Below are positions 44,634-53,533 of a stretch of 64,000 nucleotides of DNA, piece after piece (position 1 is the stretch's first letter; the number at the start of each line of letters is the position of its first letter). The stretch comes from Paludibacter sp. (GTDB lineage: Bacteria; Bacteroidota; Bacteroidia; Bacteroidales; Paludibacteraceae). The position numbers and the translations under genes were made by a program. The DNA is taken from contig NZ_WASO01000001.1 of the NCBI RefSeq assembly GCF_009712605.1, positions 248,001 through 312,000 of the forward strand, in the 5' to 3' direction. A model generated the notes under the pieces. It was not told the origin of the DNA. It did no database searches and saw only the letters and a program-made list of their open reading frames with translations.

Positions 44634-45995
44634 TCAGGCAAGCTTTTCAAGTTTAGCAATGTTGTCCTCAATGCTTGCATCGGGAACTTCAAAGTTGGTG
44701 AGCTTTCCTGCAAAGTAATTGTCGTATGCAGCCATGTCTATCAACCCGTGGCCTGAAAGGTTGAAAAGAATGGTTTTTTCTTTGCCTTCTTCTTTGGCTT
44801 TCAACGCTTCACGAATTGCAACGGCAATTGCGTGAGTTGATTCCGGAGCCGGAATAATACCTTCCGAACGTGCAAACAAAACCCCGGCATCAAAGGTGTC
44901 GAGTTGTTTGACTGCCTGCGCTTCGATTAAACCGTCTTTAAGTAATTGACTTACAATAGAACCTGCGCCGTGGTAACGTAAACCTCCGGCATGAATAGCT
45001 GCCGGTTCGAAGTCGTGACCGAGGGTAAACATCGGGATCAGCGGAGTCATACCGATGGTATCACCAAAATCGTATTCGAATTTACCGCGTGTCAGTTTTG
45101 GGCAGGAAGCCGGTTCTGCTGCGATAAAACGGGTCGTTTTTCCATCGACAAGATTGTGGCGAAGGAACGGGAAGGTAATTCCGGAAAAGTTGGAACCACC
45201 ACCGAAACATCCGATTACTACATCGGGATAATCGCCTGCCATTTCCAGCTGTTTTTCGGCTTCAAGTCCGATGATGGTCTGGTGCAGAATAACGTGATTC
45301 AATACGCTACCCAAGGTGTAACGTGTGTCGGGGTGAGTTACGGCAGCTTCTACGGCTTCAGAAATAGCAACACCAAGGCTGCCAGGACTGTTGGGATGTT
45401 TTTCGAGATAAGAGCGGCCGGCAGCTGTACGTGTACTTGGCGACGGAATTACTTCGGCGCCATATGTCTGCATAACAAATTTACGGTAAGGCTTTTGGTC
45501 ATAGCTGACTTTTACCATGTAAACCTGCAAATCGAGTCCGAAATGCTTACAGGCAATACTCATAGCACTTCCCCATTGGCCTGCGCCTGTTTCGGTGGTG
45601 ATATGCTTGATTCCCTGTATTTTGTTGTAATAAGCCTGCGGAATAGCAGAGTTCAGCTTGTGAGAACCGACAGGGCTTACGCTTTCATTTTTGAAATAGA
45701 TTTTTGCCGGAGTGTCCAATGCTTTTTCGAGACCCGAAGCACGAACTAATGGTGAAGGGCGGTAGATTTTGTAAAGTTGCCATACTTCATCCGGAATTTC
45801 GATGTAGCGTTCTTTCGAGAATTCCTGTTCAACCAGTCCTTTCGCAAAAAGACCTTCCATTTCTTCCGGTTTAAGAGGCTGTTTTGTGCCCGGATTAAGC
45901 ATCGGAAGCGGTTGGTTTTTCATGTCGGCGATAATGTTATACCAAGCCTTGGGCATTTCGCTTTCCGGTAATTGAATCTTTTTCGTTGTCTTCAT
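44634..45995 (-). CDS. trpB: Tryptophan synthase beta chain, TrpB2 type
   Basis: 453-residue PLP enzyme of the longer TrpB2 (TrpB-like) group. The PLP Lys is in SVSPVGSHKLNSA and the phosphate loop in GCFGGGSNFSG. Group features are the long N-terminus (LPESEMPKAWYNIIADM), YRPSPLVRASGLE and TTETGAGQWGSAMSIAC. It makes tryptophan from serine and indole; TrpB2 enzymes often work without TrpA and are thought to salvage indole. It is alone here, not in a trp operon. The upstream leader encodes a Trp-Trp peptide followed by a terminator hairpin, so expression is most likely controlled by charged tRNA-Trp. Confidence 0.94.
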   Translation of the reverse strand: MKTTKKIQLPESEMPKAWYNIIADMKNQPLPMLNPGTKQPLKPEEMEGLFAKGLVEQEFSKERYIEIPDEVWQLYKIYRPSPLVRASGLEKALDTPAKIYFKNESVSPVGSHKLNSAIPQAYYNKIQGIKHITTETGAGQWGSAMSIACKHFGLDLQVYMVKVSYDQKPYRKFVMQTYGAEVIPSPSTRTAAGRSYLEKHPNSPGSLGVAISEAVEAAVTHPDTRYTLGSVLNHVILHQTIIGLEAEKQLEMAGDYPDVVIGCFGGGSNFSGITFPFLRHNLVDGKTTRFIAAEPASCPKLTRGKFEYDFGDTIGMTPLIPMFTLGHDFEPAAIHAGGLRYHGAGSIVSQLLKDGLIEAQAVKQLDTFDAGVLFARSEGIIPAPESTHAIAVAIREALKAKEEGKEKTILFNLSGHGLIDMAAYDNYFAGKLTNFEVPDASIEDNIAKLEKLA

Positions 45996-46042
45996 GAATG
46001 AGAAATTTTTTTATAAGTATTTGATTTAGTTCTTTCTGTAAC

Positions 46043-46074
46043 AAAAAAAACCGCAGGTATGGGTTCCTGCGGTT
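46043..46074 (-). terminator. Attenuator terminator in the trpB leader
   Basis: On the - strand a perfect 9-bp stem (AACCGCAGG with CCTGCGGTT) and an 8-base loop are followed by eight T, ahead of trpB. Its left arm continues into CAGGAAC, which can instead pair with GTTCCTG at the end of the leader peptide gene (46115-46121). That alternative pairing would break the terminator. Confidence 0.85.
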
Positions 46075-46113
46075 AGAATTTAGCAATAGCGATTCGCATT
46101 CCCCATCTTGAAA

Positions 46114-46158
46114 TCAGGAACAGAAACGCCACCAGTTATGTTGATTAGTAATATTCAT
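46114..46158 (-). CDS. trp leader peptide, 14 aa with tandem Trp
   Basis: The frame reads MNITNQHNWWRFCS and then TGA. Two adjacent TGG codons at 46129-46134 in a peptide this short are very unlikely by chance, since Trp is the rarest residue. An AAGAGA purine stretch lies just upstream of the ATG as a ribosome site. It lies between a promoter-like pair and the terminator in front of trpB, the arrangement of classical transcription attenuation. Confidence 0.85.
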   Translation of the reverse strand: MNITNQHNWWRFCS

Positions 46159-46175
46159 TCTCTTTTATTTTGACA

Positions 46176-46207
46176 CAAAGTAACAACAAAAAATGATAAC
46201 CTGCAAT
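46176..46207 (-). promoter_or_regulatory. Promoter of the trpB leader
   Basis: On the - strand TTACTTTG (46176-46183), one base off TAnnTTTG, has ATTG 20 bp upstream (46204-46207). A start about 10 bp downstream would place the leader peptide ATG close to the 5' end of the RNA. Confidence 0.5.
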
Positions 46208-46235
46208 TTTTTTAGCTGTAAAACCAACTTGTTAA

Positions 46236-47048
46236 TTATTTGCTGTGCAATGATCCACTGAAGAAAGAATCGACAATTTCATTGAACTGTTTTTGGTGCT
46301 GTATCAGGGTGCTGTGCCCGCTGTCGGGTATAATCCAGCAAAAAGCGTTGGGAATTCCGTTGGCTATCTTCAGCGTATGCGATGGCAAAATAAGGTCGTG
46401 ATCTCCGCCTATAATTAACGACGGGCATTTAATAGTTTGCAATTGTGCCGTTGTAATATACGGTTGGAAGAGGTCAAGCGCCATCAGTTTGCATTGATTC
46501 TTCAGTTTGGGCGTTTGGACATCTTTGCCTGAACGTAGGTAATCATTCATCCACTCCCGATAGGCGTGAGGGACGAAGACGGAAGAATCGGGAACAAGAT
46601 TTGCTCCTGTTGCGGCCAGCATTGTTACTTTTTCAGGATGCCGGATTGCCAATAGCAGGCCATTAATTCCACCGTCGCTCCAGCCCAACACGCGGCATGC
46701 TGAAATATGCATGGAGTCGAGCAGGGCGTTGAAATCGTCGGCCATCATCTCAAAACTAAGAGAATCGCGTGCATCTACAGATTTGCCCTGTGCACGACTA
46801 TCAACTGCAATCACCTTATACTTCTGGGCGAAATATGGAATCTGATTTGAAAAACCGGAAATAGAGCCACCGTTGCCGTGAGTCAGTAGCAGGGGATCTC
46901 CTTCTCCATATACTTCGTAATATAAATCGATGCCTCTGGTGTGTAGATATTTACCGGCAGTCGGATTGTTGCCATAATTGATTTGTGCCGAAACGGAAAG
47001 TGGCAGCACGCACAAACAGAGAATTAGCCAAAAGGAAGATGGTTTCAT
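46236..47048 (-). CDS. Exported alpha/beta hydrolase
   Basis: 270 residues with a signal peptide (MKPSSFWLILCLCVLPLSVSAQ). The alpha/beta hydrolase fold is clear: oxyanion HGNGGS, nucleophile elbow GWSDGG (Ser), Asp in GGDHDLI and His in PDSGHSTLI. It is a periplasmic esterase or peptidase-like hydrolase; the substrate cannot be read from sequence. It lies between the glnN terminator and the trpB leader and appears to be a single-gene unit, with no clear promoter or terminator recognised. Confidence 0.88.
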   Translation of the reverse strand: MKPSSFWLILCLCVLPLSVSAQINYGNNPTAGKYLHTRGIDLYYEVYGEGDPLLLTHGNGGSISGFSNQIPYFAQKYKVIAVDSRAQGKSVDARDSLSFEMMADDFNALLDSMHISACRVLGWSDGGINGLLLAIRHPEKVTMLAATGANLVPDSSVFVPHAYREWMNDYLRSGKDVQTPKLKNQCKLMALDLFQPYITTAQLQTIKCPSLIIGGDHDLILPSHTLKIANGIPNAFCWIIPDSGHSTLIQHQKQFNEIVDSFFSGSLHSK

Positions 47049-47160
47049 ACGATAATAATTTATTTTTAAAGGTCGTATGGAACTCCATGTTGCTGGAATT
47101 ATTTCCTGATAACTATAGGGAACCTTTGGATGTTGTGAAGCAACATGTTCGTTTCATAAA

Positions 47161-47188
47161 GAAAAAATGCCCCGGAATTTCCGGGGCA
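47161..47188 (-). terminator. Terminator after glnN
   Basis: On the - strand the stem TGCCCCGG / CCGGGGCA with a 5-base loop is followed by six T. It lies 11 bp beyond the glnN stop. Confidence 0.92.
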
Positions 47189-47198
47189 ACTGTTGTGT

Positions 47199-49385
47199 TT
47201 ATTTTGCAAAAAGAAGTTCCCGGTATTTGGGCAAAGTCCATATTTCATCATCTACCACTTCCTCCAGCTTGTCGATGTGATAACGGATCTGATCGAGATA
47301 CGGACGAACCTTAGTGCTGTACTCATACGTTTTGGCGTGCATATCTTCTATGTTGTTGGCCACTTTACGGGCTTCAATCATTTCGTGCACCATTGTTTTA
47401 ATAGCAACAACGCGTTCCCCGATTTCGCGAACGAGACTTTTGTTGTCTGCGGCAAGCGTCTCAAATTCATCCTTATCGAATACCTCTTTTAGTCCTCTGA
47501 TATTTTCAATCAAACGATTTTGGTAAGCAATAGCTGTCGGTACAATGTGGTTGATGGCCAGATCTCCCAGAACGCGTGCTTCGATTTGAATTTTCTTTGT
47601 GAATTTTTCAAATTCTACCTCTACGCGGCTGTGTATCTCGGTTTCCGACAAAATGCCTTGCTTTGAAAAAAGCTCCACGGCCTTTTTATCAAGATATTTC
47701 TCTATTGCGTCAGGAGCCGATGTGATGTTGGTCAACCCACGTTTCGCAGCTTCTTCAACCCATTCGGGAGAATAGCCGTCGCCTTCGAAGCGTATCGGAC
47801 GGGTTTCGATAATCATCCGTTTCAAAATCTGGAAAATAACCTCGTCCTTGTTTTTCCCTTTTGCAATCTGAGCATCTACTTCATCCGCAAAGCGATTGAG
47901 CTGATCGGCCACTACCGCATTCAGAACTGTCATCGCAGCGCCACAGTTAGCGGAAGATCCAACGGCTCTGAATTCGAAACGGTTGCCGGTAAAGGCGAAC
48001 GGAGACGTACGGTTGCGATCGGTACTGTCCAGAACAATGTCGGGAATGCGTGCGATGCCAAGCTTCAGCGCCGTTTTTTCTTCGGGCGACATGCGCGAAT
48101 CCGATACCTTTTCGGCCAGATTGTCCAGCATATTGGTGAGGTAAGTTCCTAGAAATACAGAGACAATAGCCGGTGGTGCTTCGTTGGCGCCCAGGCGGTG
48201 GGAGTTTTCGGCGCTCATGATCGATGCACGAAGCAAGTCCTGATGGTTTTGTACTGCCATCAACGTATTGACGATATATGTAAGGAAGAGCATGTTTCCT
48301 TTCGGGTTCTTTGCCGGACTAAAAAGATTGACGCCGGTGTCGGTGCAGAGTGACCAGTTGTTGTGTTTTCCTGAGCCATTTACGCCGGCAAACGGTTTTT
48401 CGTGCAGCAATACAGCAAAGTTATGTTTGCGGGCAATGTGTTTCATCAAATCCATTACCAGCTGATTGTGGTCGTTGGCGAGGTTGGCTTCTTCAAAAAT
48501 AGGGGCACATTCGAATTGGTTGGGTGCTACTTCGTTATGACGGGTTTTGACCGGAATGCCCAGCTTGTGACACTCAAGCTCTAGTTCGCTCATAAAGGCC
48601 ATTACGCGGGGAGGAATGGCTGCAAAATAGTGATCTTCCAGTTGTTGGTCTTTGGCAGAAGCGTGTCCCATCAACGTACGTCCGGTGAGGCAAAGGTCGG
48701 GGCGGGCATCGAACAGCGCTTTGTCTATCAGAAAGTATTCCTGCTCCCAGCCTAAATTGGCCGTTACCTTGGTTACTTCCTTGTCGAAATACTGACAAAC
48801 GCGAACTGCCGCTTTATCTACGGAACTCAAAGCGCACAATAATGGAGTTTTATAATCAAGCGCTTCGCCGGTGTATGCTATGAAAATGGTAGGTATACAA
48901 AGTGTTTCGTCAACTATAAATGCGGGAGAAGAAACGTCCCAGGCTGTATATCCGCGAGCCTCGAAGGTATTGCGGATGCCTCCGCTGGGAAATGATGATG
49001 CGTCGGGTTCCTGTTGAATGAGCAGTTTGCCGGAAAAACGTTCCAGCACTTCTCCGTTTTCTCCAAAATCAAACAAACGTTCGTGTTTTTCGGCAGTGGC
49101 ATCGTTAAGAGGCTGAAACCAGTGGGTGTAGTGGGTGGCTCCCCGTTCTTTTGCCCAGCGGCACATGCCGTTTGCAATCTGGTCGGCTACTTTGCGGTTT
49201 ATCTGGGTGCCGTCTTCAACTGCTTCACGCACAGCTTTGTATGCTTCTTCCGGCAAATAAGCCTGCATTTTCTTTCGATCAAAAACATTGATTCCGTAAT
49301 ATTCAGAGAGTTTGGACGGAACGTCCACATGCAGAGGAGTACGGGCAGCAAATTCCTGCAACGCTGCAAAACGTAATTTAGACAT
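47199..49385 (-). CDS. glnN: Glutamine synthetase type III
   Basis: 729 residues from ATG 49385 (MSKLRFAALQEFAARTPLHVDVPSKLSEYYG), the normal length of GSIII. The frame is open 39 codons further upstream but that part contains no family sequence. Hallmarks are DETLCIPTIFIAYTGEALDYKTPLL, GWEQEYFLID, KTRHNEVAPNQFECAPIFEEAN, KPFAGVNGSGKHNNWS (ATP site) and RNRTSPFAFTGNRFEFRAVGSS. It forms glutamine from glutamate, ammonia and ATP as a dodecamer. GSIII is the main form in Bacteroidota. A TACATTTG -7 box lies 41 bp upstream. Confidence 0.97.
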   Translation of the reverse strand: MSKLRFAALQEFAARTPLHVDVPSKLSEYYGINVFDRKKMQAYLPEEAYKAVREAVEDGTQINRKVADQIANGMCRWAKERGATHYTHWFQPLNDATAEKHERLFDFGENGEVLERFSGKLLIQQEPDASSFPSGGIRNTFEARGYTAWDVSSPAFIVDETLCIPTIFIAYTGEALDYKTPLLCALSSVDKAAVRVCQYFDKEVTKVTANLGWEQEYFLIDKALFDARPDLCLTGRTLMGHASAKDQQLEDHYFAAIPPRVMAFMSELELECHKLGIPVKTRHNEVAPNQFECAPIFEEANLANDHNQLVMDLMKHIARKHNFAVLLHEKPFAGVNGSGKHNNWSLCTDTGVNLFSPAKNPKGNMLFLTYIVNTLMAVQNHQDLLRASIMSAENSHRLGANEAPPAIVSVFLGTYLTNMLDNLAEKVSDSRMSPEEKTALKLGIARIPDIVLDSTDRNRTSPFAFTGNRFEFRAVGSSANCGAAMTVLNAVVADQLNRFADEVDAQIAKGKNKDEVIFQILKRMIIETRPIRFEGDGYSPEWVEEAAKRGLTNITSAPDAIEKYLDKKAVELFSKQGILSETEIHSRVEVEFEKFTKKIQIEARVLGDLAINHIVPTAIAYQNRLIENIRGLKEVFDKDEFETLAADNKSLVREIGERVVAIKTMVHEMIEARKVANNIEDMHAKTYEYSTKVRPYLDQIRYHIDKLEEVVDDEIWTLPKYRELLFAK

Positions 49386-49821
49386 AAGTGTATATAATAA
49401 GGTTAAGTTGACAAAAACAGATAGACAAATGTAACGATAAAAGCGGATAAAACTACGGTTAATTACAGTTTTTGAGTTCCTGTAGGTTATTTTCTCACGC
49501 AAAGTCTCAGAGGCGCAATGTGCTCATAAATGATTGAATTACATATATTATGGCTTAAAATGTTATAAAGGAAAGCCGAAGGTTTTTCTTTGGGGTTCCC
49601 GCATTCCGGGACAAGTTTTGTGCGAGAAATATATTTTAGAACGAGCCATTGTAGTTTAACACACACAAAAGTTCTTGCTTTTCGTCAAAAAGGGTAACTT
49701 AGTGGGCGCTAAAATTTCTTTTTTAACTCATTTTGGGCTTATTAAAAAATCGCTATATTTGCAGGCTCAAAATAATTTGGAAATTCTATCAATTAGTTAT
49801 ATGTATTTAAAATAGTTAAAC
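49386..49821. other. Divergent intergenic region with glnN and secDF promoters
   Basis: No gene is seen in these 436 bp. For glnN, TACATTTG lies on the - strand at 49426-49433 with no clear -33. For secDF, TTTG and TATATTTG lie at 49732-49761. The middle part (49500-49730) shows no strong dyad or reading frame. Confidence 0.6.
49732..49761 (+). promoter_or_regulatory. Promoter of secDF
   Basis: TTTG (49732-49735) and TATATTTG (49754-49761) are 18 bp apart and lie about 60 bp upstream of the secDF ATG. Confidence 0.75.
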
Positions 49822-52800
49822 ATGCAAAACAAAGGATTTGTTCAGGTTCTAGCCGTGTTGCTTTTGCTTGTCTGTTTCTTCTATTTGTCATTCAGCTTTG
49901 TGACAAATCATTACAATAAAGCTGCTTTGGCATTTGCGACGAAACCGGGGACAAACGAAGTCGATAGCGCGCTTTACAAAAGGTATCTCGATTCTATCGC
50001 ACCCACTAAGGTGTGGTTTGGGTATACCTACAAAGAGTGTATGGACAAGGAAATTAACCTTGGTCTTGACTTGAAAGGTGGTATGAACGTAGTATTGGAA
50101 GTATCGCAGGCCGATATTCTCCGCTCTCTTACAGTTCCTAATCCTCCGCAAAATTTCAACAAAGCCATCGATATGACAATTCAACGTCAGGCTAGCAGCC
50201 AGACAGACTTTCTGACGTTGTTCAAAAACGCATACCTCGAACTTGATCCTAATGCTAAGCTGTCTACCATATTCAGCACATACGATAAAAAAGATCAAAT
50301 TCCTTTGAGCGCAACCAACGATCAGGTTATGGTTGTGTTGAGAAAAGATGTTGAAAGTGCAATCAACAACTCATTCAACGTACTCCGTACCCGTATCGAC
50401 CGTTTTGGGGTGGTTCAACCGAACATTCAGAAACTGGAAAAATCAGGCCGTATCCTTGTTGAACTTCCGGGTGTGAAAGATCCGGAACGTGTTCGCAAAC
50501 TTCTTCAGGGAACAGCAAACCTCGAATTCTGGGAAACTTATAATGTGGCTGAAATCTACAGCGCATTGGCAGATGCAAATAGTGCATTGCCTGCAATCCT
50601 TGAAAACGGTGGTAAAGCTAAAACCGACACAGTTCCTGCAGTTGGCACTCCGGCGAAGGCAACAGCCGAAGCTAAAGCTCAGAAACCAGCCGGTACTTCA
50701 AAAGAAGATTCGCTTGCTGCTTTGATCAAGAAAAAAGAAAAACCGACAGCCGATAAAGGTAATCAACAAAATATTGCCGAATTCAAAAAGAAAAATCCGT
50801 TGTTTGGTCTTTTGCAGGGTGTCGATCCTCAGGGAGCATCTCCCCGTGTAGGCGTAGCTCTTGCTGCAGATACATCAACTATCGGATCATATTTGCGCAA
50901 TCCTCAAATTCGTAGCAAATTTCCTTCAGATCTCGCTTTGAAATGGGGTGTTAAGGCAATTGACAAACAAGGTCAGTATTTTGAACTGTATGCTTTGAAG
51001 AGCACTACCAAACAAGGTCCTGCACTTCAGGGTGACGTTGTAACCGACGCAAAAGATGACTACGGTCAATACGGTTCAAACGCTATCGTGGATATGACCA
51101 TGAACTCTAAAGGAGCTAACACATGGGCAATCCTTACAAAACAAAACGTAGGTAAATGTGTGGCTATCGTTCTCGATAACTATGTTTATTCAGCTCCGGT
51201 TGTTAACCAGGAAATCACCGGCGGTCGTAGCCAGATTTCAGGTCACTTTACAGTTGAAGAAGCCAAGGACTTGGCAAACGTGCTGAAATCAGGTCGAATG
51301 CCTGCTCCTGCACACATCGTACAAGCCGACAACGTTGGTCCGTCATTGGGTCAAAAATCAATCAACTCGGGTCTTATCTCGTTTGTGATTGCGTTTGTCC
51401 TGATCCTAATCTTTATGATATTCTATTATGGATGGATACCAGGCTTAGTTGCTAATGGAGCATTGATTCTGAACGTGCTCTTCATTATGGGTATTCTTGC
51501 TTCCTTCAAAGCGGTATTGACTATGCCGGGTATTGCCGGTATCGTGCTGACGCTTGGGTTTGCGGTCGATGCCAACGTGTTGATCAACGAACGTATCCGT
51601 GAAGAAAAAGAAGCCGGCAAAAATCTGCGGAAAGCGGTTGCCGATGGTTACAAACATGCTTTGTCTGCAATTGTCGACTCAAATGCTACTCACTTGTTGG
51701 TTGGTATTATCCTCTTCTCATTCGGATCCGGACCTATCAAAGGTTTTGCCACTACGTTGATTATTGGTATTATCACCTCTTTCTTCTGTATGGTGTTCCT
51801 TACACACATCTTCTTTGAACTATTCTTGGAAAAAGAAGGAAGAGAAGACATATCGTTTACTACCCGTTTGACCAAACATTGGTTATTGCACCCGAATATC
51901 GACTTTATCGGAATGCGTAAAACATGGTATGTTGTTTCCGGTATTGTTCTTTTGATCTGTGTAGGTTCATTGGCTACCCGCGGTTTAAGTCAGGGTATCG
52001 ACTTTAGTGGTGGACGTAACTATCAGATTGCATTCAATCAGCAGGTTGATGCCGAAAATCTTCGTACTGTACTGAAAGGTGCATTTGGCGGTAATGTAAA
52101 TGTAATTGCCATTGGTACCAGCGGCAAAGAAGTTCGTGTTTCTACTAACTATGAAATTGCTAACCGCTCGGCTTCGGTGGACGATGAAATCGAAACAAAA
52201 CTATACACCAGCTTGAAACCGATGTTGGGTGGCAATATCACAAGAGATCAGTTTGTGAAAAAACATATCGTAAGTTCTCAGAAGGTAGGACCTGCTGTGG
52301 CTGAAGATATTAAAGTAGCTGCTATCTGGGCGATCGTTCTCGCTGTGTTGGGTATTGCTCTTTACATTTTCCTCCGTTTCCCAAGCTACACCTTCTCCAT
52401 CGGTGCTTTGGTTTCGTTGATTCACGACGTGGTGGTGGTACTGGGGCTTTATTCTTTGCTATACAGTATTATGCCATTCTCGCTCGAAATCGACCAGGCA
52501 TTTATTGCGGCGATTCTGACGGTTATCGGGTTCTCCATCAACGATACGGTGGTAATCTTCGACCGTATTCGTGAATTTATCAAGCTGTACCCGAAACGTG
52601 AGATCAGCTCGTTGATGGATGATGCTATGAACCACACCCTGCGCCGTACTATCAATACTACGGTGAGTGTGATCCTGGTATTGTTGGCAATCTTCATCTT
52701 CGGTGGTGATGTGATCCGGGGCTTTGTATTCGCGTTGCTGATCGGTGTTGTAACCGGTACCTACTCATCCATTCTGGTGGCTTCTACCATCGCTTACGAC

Positions 52801-52848
52801 GTACAGGTTTGGCACGCTAAAAGACAACAAAAAAAGAAACTGGCATAA
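49822..52848 (+). CDS. secDF: Protein translocase SecDF fusion
   Basis: 1008-residue inner-membrane protein with twelve membrane helices in two halves. The SecD half carries LGLDLKGGMNVVLEV, the periplasmic P1 domain and the GFAVDANVLINERIREE helix. The SecF half begins near residue 690 with GIDFSGGRNYQIAF and has IGFSINDTVVIFDRIRE. Asp and Arg residues of the proton path are kept in both. It pulls exported proteins across the membrane using the proton (or sodium) gradient. A hydrophilic Ala/Lys-rich linker of about 80 residues lies in the SecD periplasmic part (residues about 265-340), as in other Bacteroidota. Confidence 0.97.
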   Translation: MQNKGFVQVLAVLLLLVCFFYLSFSFVTNHYNKAALAFATKPGTNEVDSALYKRYLDSIAPTKVWFGYTYKECMDKEINLGLDLKGGMNVVLEVSQADILRSLTVPNPPQNFNKAIDMTIQRQASSQTDFLTLFKNAYLELDPNAKLSTIFSTYDKKDQIPLSATNDQVMVVLRKDVESAINNSFNVLRTRIDRFGVVQPNIQKLEKSGRILVELPGVKDPERVRKLLQGTANLEFWETYNVAEIYSALADANSALPAILENGGKAKTDTVPAVGTPAKATAEAKAQKPAGTSKEDSLAALIKKKEKPTADKGNQQNIAEFKKKNPLFGLLQGVDPQGASPRVGVALAADTSTIGSYLRNPQIRSKFPSDLALKWGVKAIDKQGQYFELYALKSTTKQGPALQGDVVTDAKDDYGQYGSNAIVDMTMNSKGANTWAILTKQNVGKCVAIVLDNYVYSAPVVNQEITGGRSQISGHFTVEEAKDLANVLKSGRMPAPAHIVQADNVGPSLGQKSINSGLISFVIAFVLILIFMIFYYGWIPGLVANGALILNVLFIMGILASFKAVLTMPGIAGIVLTLGFAVDANVLINERIREEKEAGKNLRKAVADGYKHALSAIVDSNATHLLVGIILFSFGSGPIKGFATTLIIGIITSFFCMVFLTHIFFELFLEKEGREDISFTTRLTKHWLLHPNIDFIGMRKTWYVVSGIVLLICVGSLATRGLSQGIDFSGGRNYQIAFNQQVDAENLRTVLKGAFGGNVNVIAIGTSGKEVRVSTNYEIANRSASVDDEIETKLYTSLKPMLGGNITRDQFVKKHIVSSQKVGPAVAEDIKVAAIWAIVLAVLGIALYIFLRFPSYTFSIGALVSLIHDVVVVLGLYSLLYSIMPFSLEIDQAFIAAILTVIGFSINDTVVIFDRIREFIKLYPKREISSLMDDAMNHTLRRTINTTVSVILVLLAIFIFGGDVIRGFVFALLIGVVTGTYSSILVASTIAYDVQVWHAKRQQKKKLA

Positions 52849-52865
52849 GCCTGTTCTATAAATGC

Positions 52866-52902
52866 AAAAAAGCCGCTTTCGATTTTCGAGAGCGGCTTTT
52901 TT
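52866..52902 (+). terminator. Terminator after secDF
   Basis: The stem AGCCGCT with AGCGGCT, extended by an A-run on the left and a T-run on the right, lies 17 bp after the secDF stop. It is a strong intrinsic terminator on the + strand. Confidence 0.92.
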
Positions 52903-53057
52903 GTGCTTGTTGGTGTATGGTATTGATTCTCTCTCGTGGCGTGTAAGACAAGTTTGGATTCGATGTATGGTTAGACCTATGTCGGGCACAAAAGCACGGC
53001 TCACGGACTGCAAAAGCATAAAAGCGTGACGCTAATAGCTGTCTCTTTTTCTGTTTG

Positions 53058-53108
53058 AAAGAAAAGTTGGTATATTTGAAGGGTTTTGTAAAGTATCGGA
53101 TTGCAAAT
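53058..53108. repeat. Imperfect direct repeat, left copy, beside a 22-bp palindrome
   Basis: This ~50-bp stretch shares the pattern ATTTGA(A/G)GGG then TATCGGATTGCAAAT with 53442-53494. Just to its right, at 53127-53148, is a perfect 22-bp palindrome (CGTCGGATTTG and its complement) that uses the same GGATTTGCAAATCC core. The 340-bp gap after secDF (52849-53188) holds the secDF terminator and these repeats and no gene. Confidence 0.65.
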
Positions 53109-53188
53109 CCTAATACTCTATTCCGTCGTCGGATTTGCAAATCCGACGGGACGGGATGTATTAGAGATCGGAAGTAATTGATAATTCT

Positions 53189-53386
53189 ATGGAAAATTTT
53201 TGGAGTTGCGTATGGGGCTTTATTCTTTTTGTTGCTGGAGTAGTGTTTCTTGTAAGAACTAAGAAGATGAAGAAGAAAGACTTCGTTGATACCTATGGCA
53301 ACTATATTAGTATTTATTCTGGTGAAATTGGGCTAATTATTATAGGCCTCTTTTTATTTATAAAAGGTCTCTCCAACCTTTTATAA
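53189..53386 (+). CDS. Small two-helix membrane protein, unknown
   Basis: 65 residues: helix 1 (WGFILFVAGVVFLV), a basic loop (RTKKMKKKDFVDTYGNY) and helix 2 (IGLIIIGLFLFIKGLSNLL). The basic loop suggests both ends face out and the loop is cytoplasmic. I do not recognise a family. The gene is AT-rich compared with secDF and mdh, and is set between two imperfect direct repeats, which hints at transfer. A weak ribosome site (GGAAGTAATTG) precedes the ATG. Confidence 0.6.
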   Translation: MENFWSCVWGFILFVAGVVFLVRTKKMKKKDFVDTYGNYISIYSGEIGLIIIGLFLFIKGLSNLL

Positions 53387-53405
53387 GATATGGTATTGTG
53401 TTAGA

Positions 53406-53437
53406 ATTGGCGATGGCATAATAAGCCGTCGCTTTTT
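53406..53437 (+). terminator. Possible terminator after the small membrane gene
   Basis: A stem of about 8 bp (GGCGATGGC region with GCCGTCGC, one G-U pair) is followed by TTTTTATG, 20 bp after the stop of the 65-residue gene. Confidence 0.65.
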
Positions 53438-53441
53438 ATGT

Positions 53442-53494
53442 TTGGAAGAAATATTGTAACATTTGAGGGGGGTGGAATGTATCGGATTGCAAAT
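53442..53494. repeat. Imperfect direct repeat, right copy
   Basis: Matches 53058-53108 in spacing and in the core TATCGGATTGCAAAT. With the left copy it brackets the 65-residue gene and lies just ahead of the next small gene. Confidence 0.6.
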
Positions 53495-53533
53495 TTGACC
53501 CCTCGAGTCGTAATTGGCGGATAAACAATTTTT

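Noticed and set aside
44327-44656. Open frame of 109 codons on the + strand
   Set aside because: It lies in the dispersed repeat and runs into the trpB 3' end. The repeat is non-coding by comparison with copy A, where the frame is not kept.
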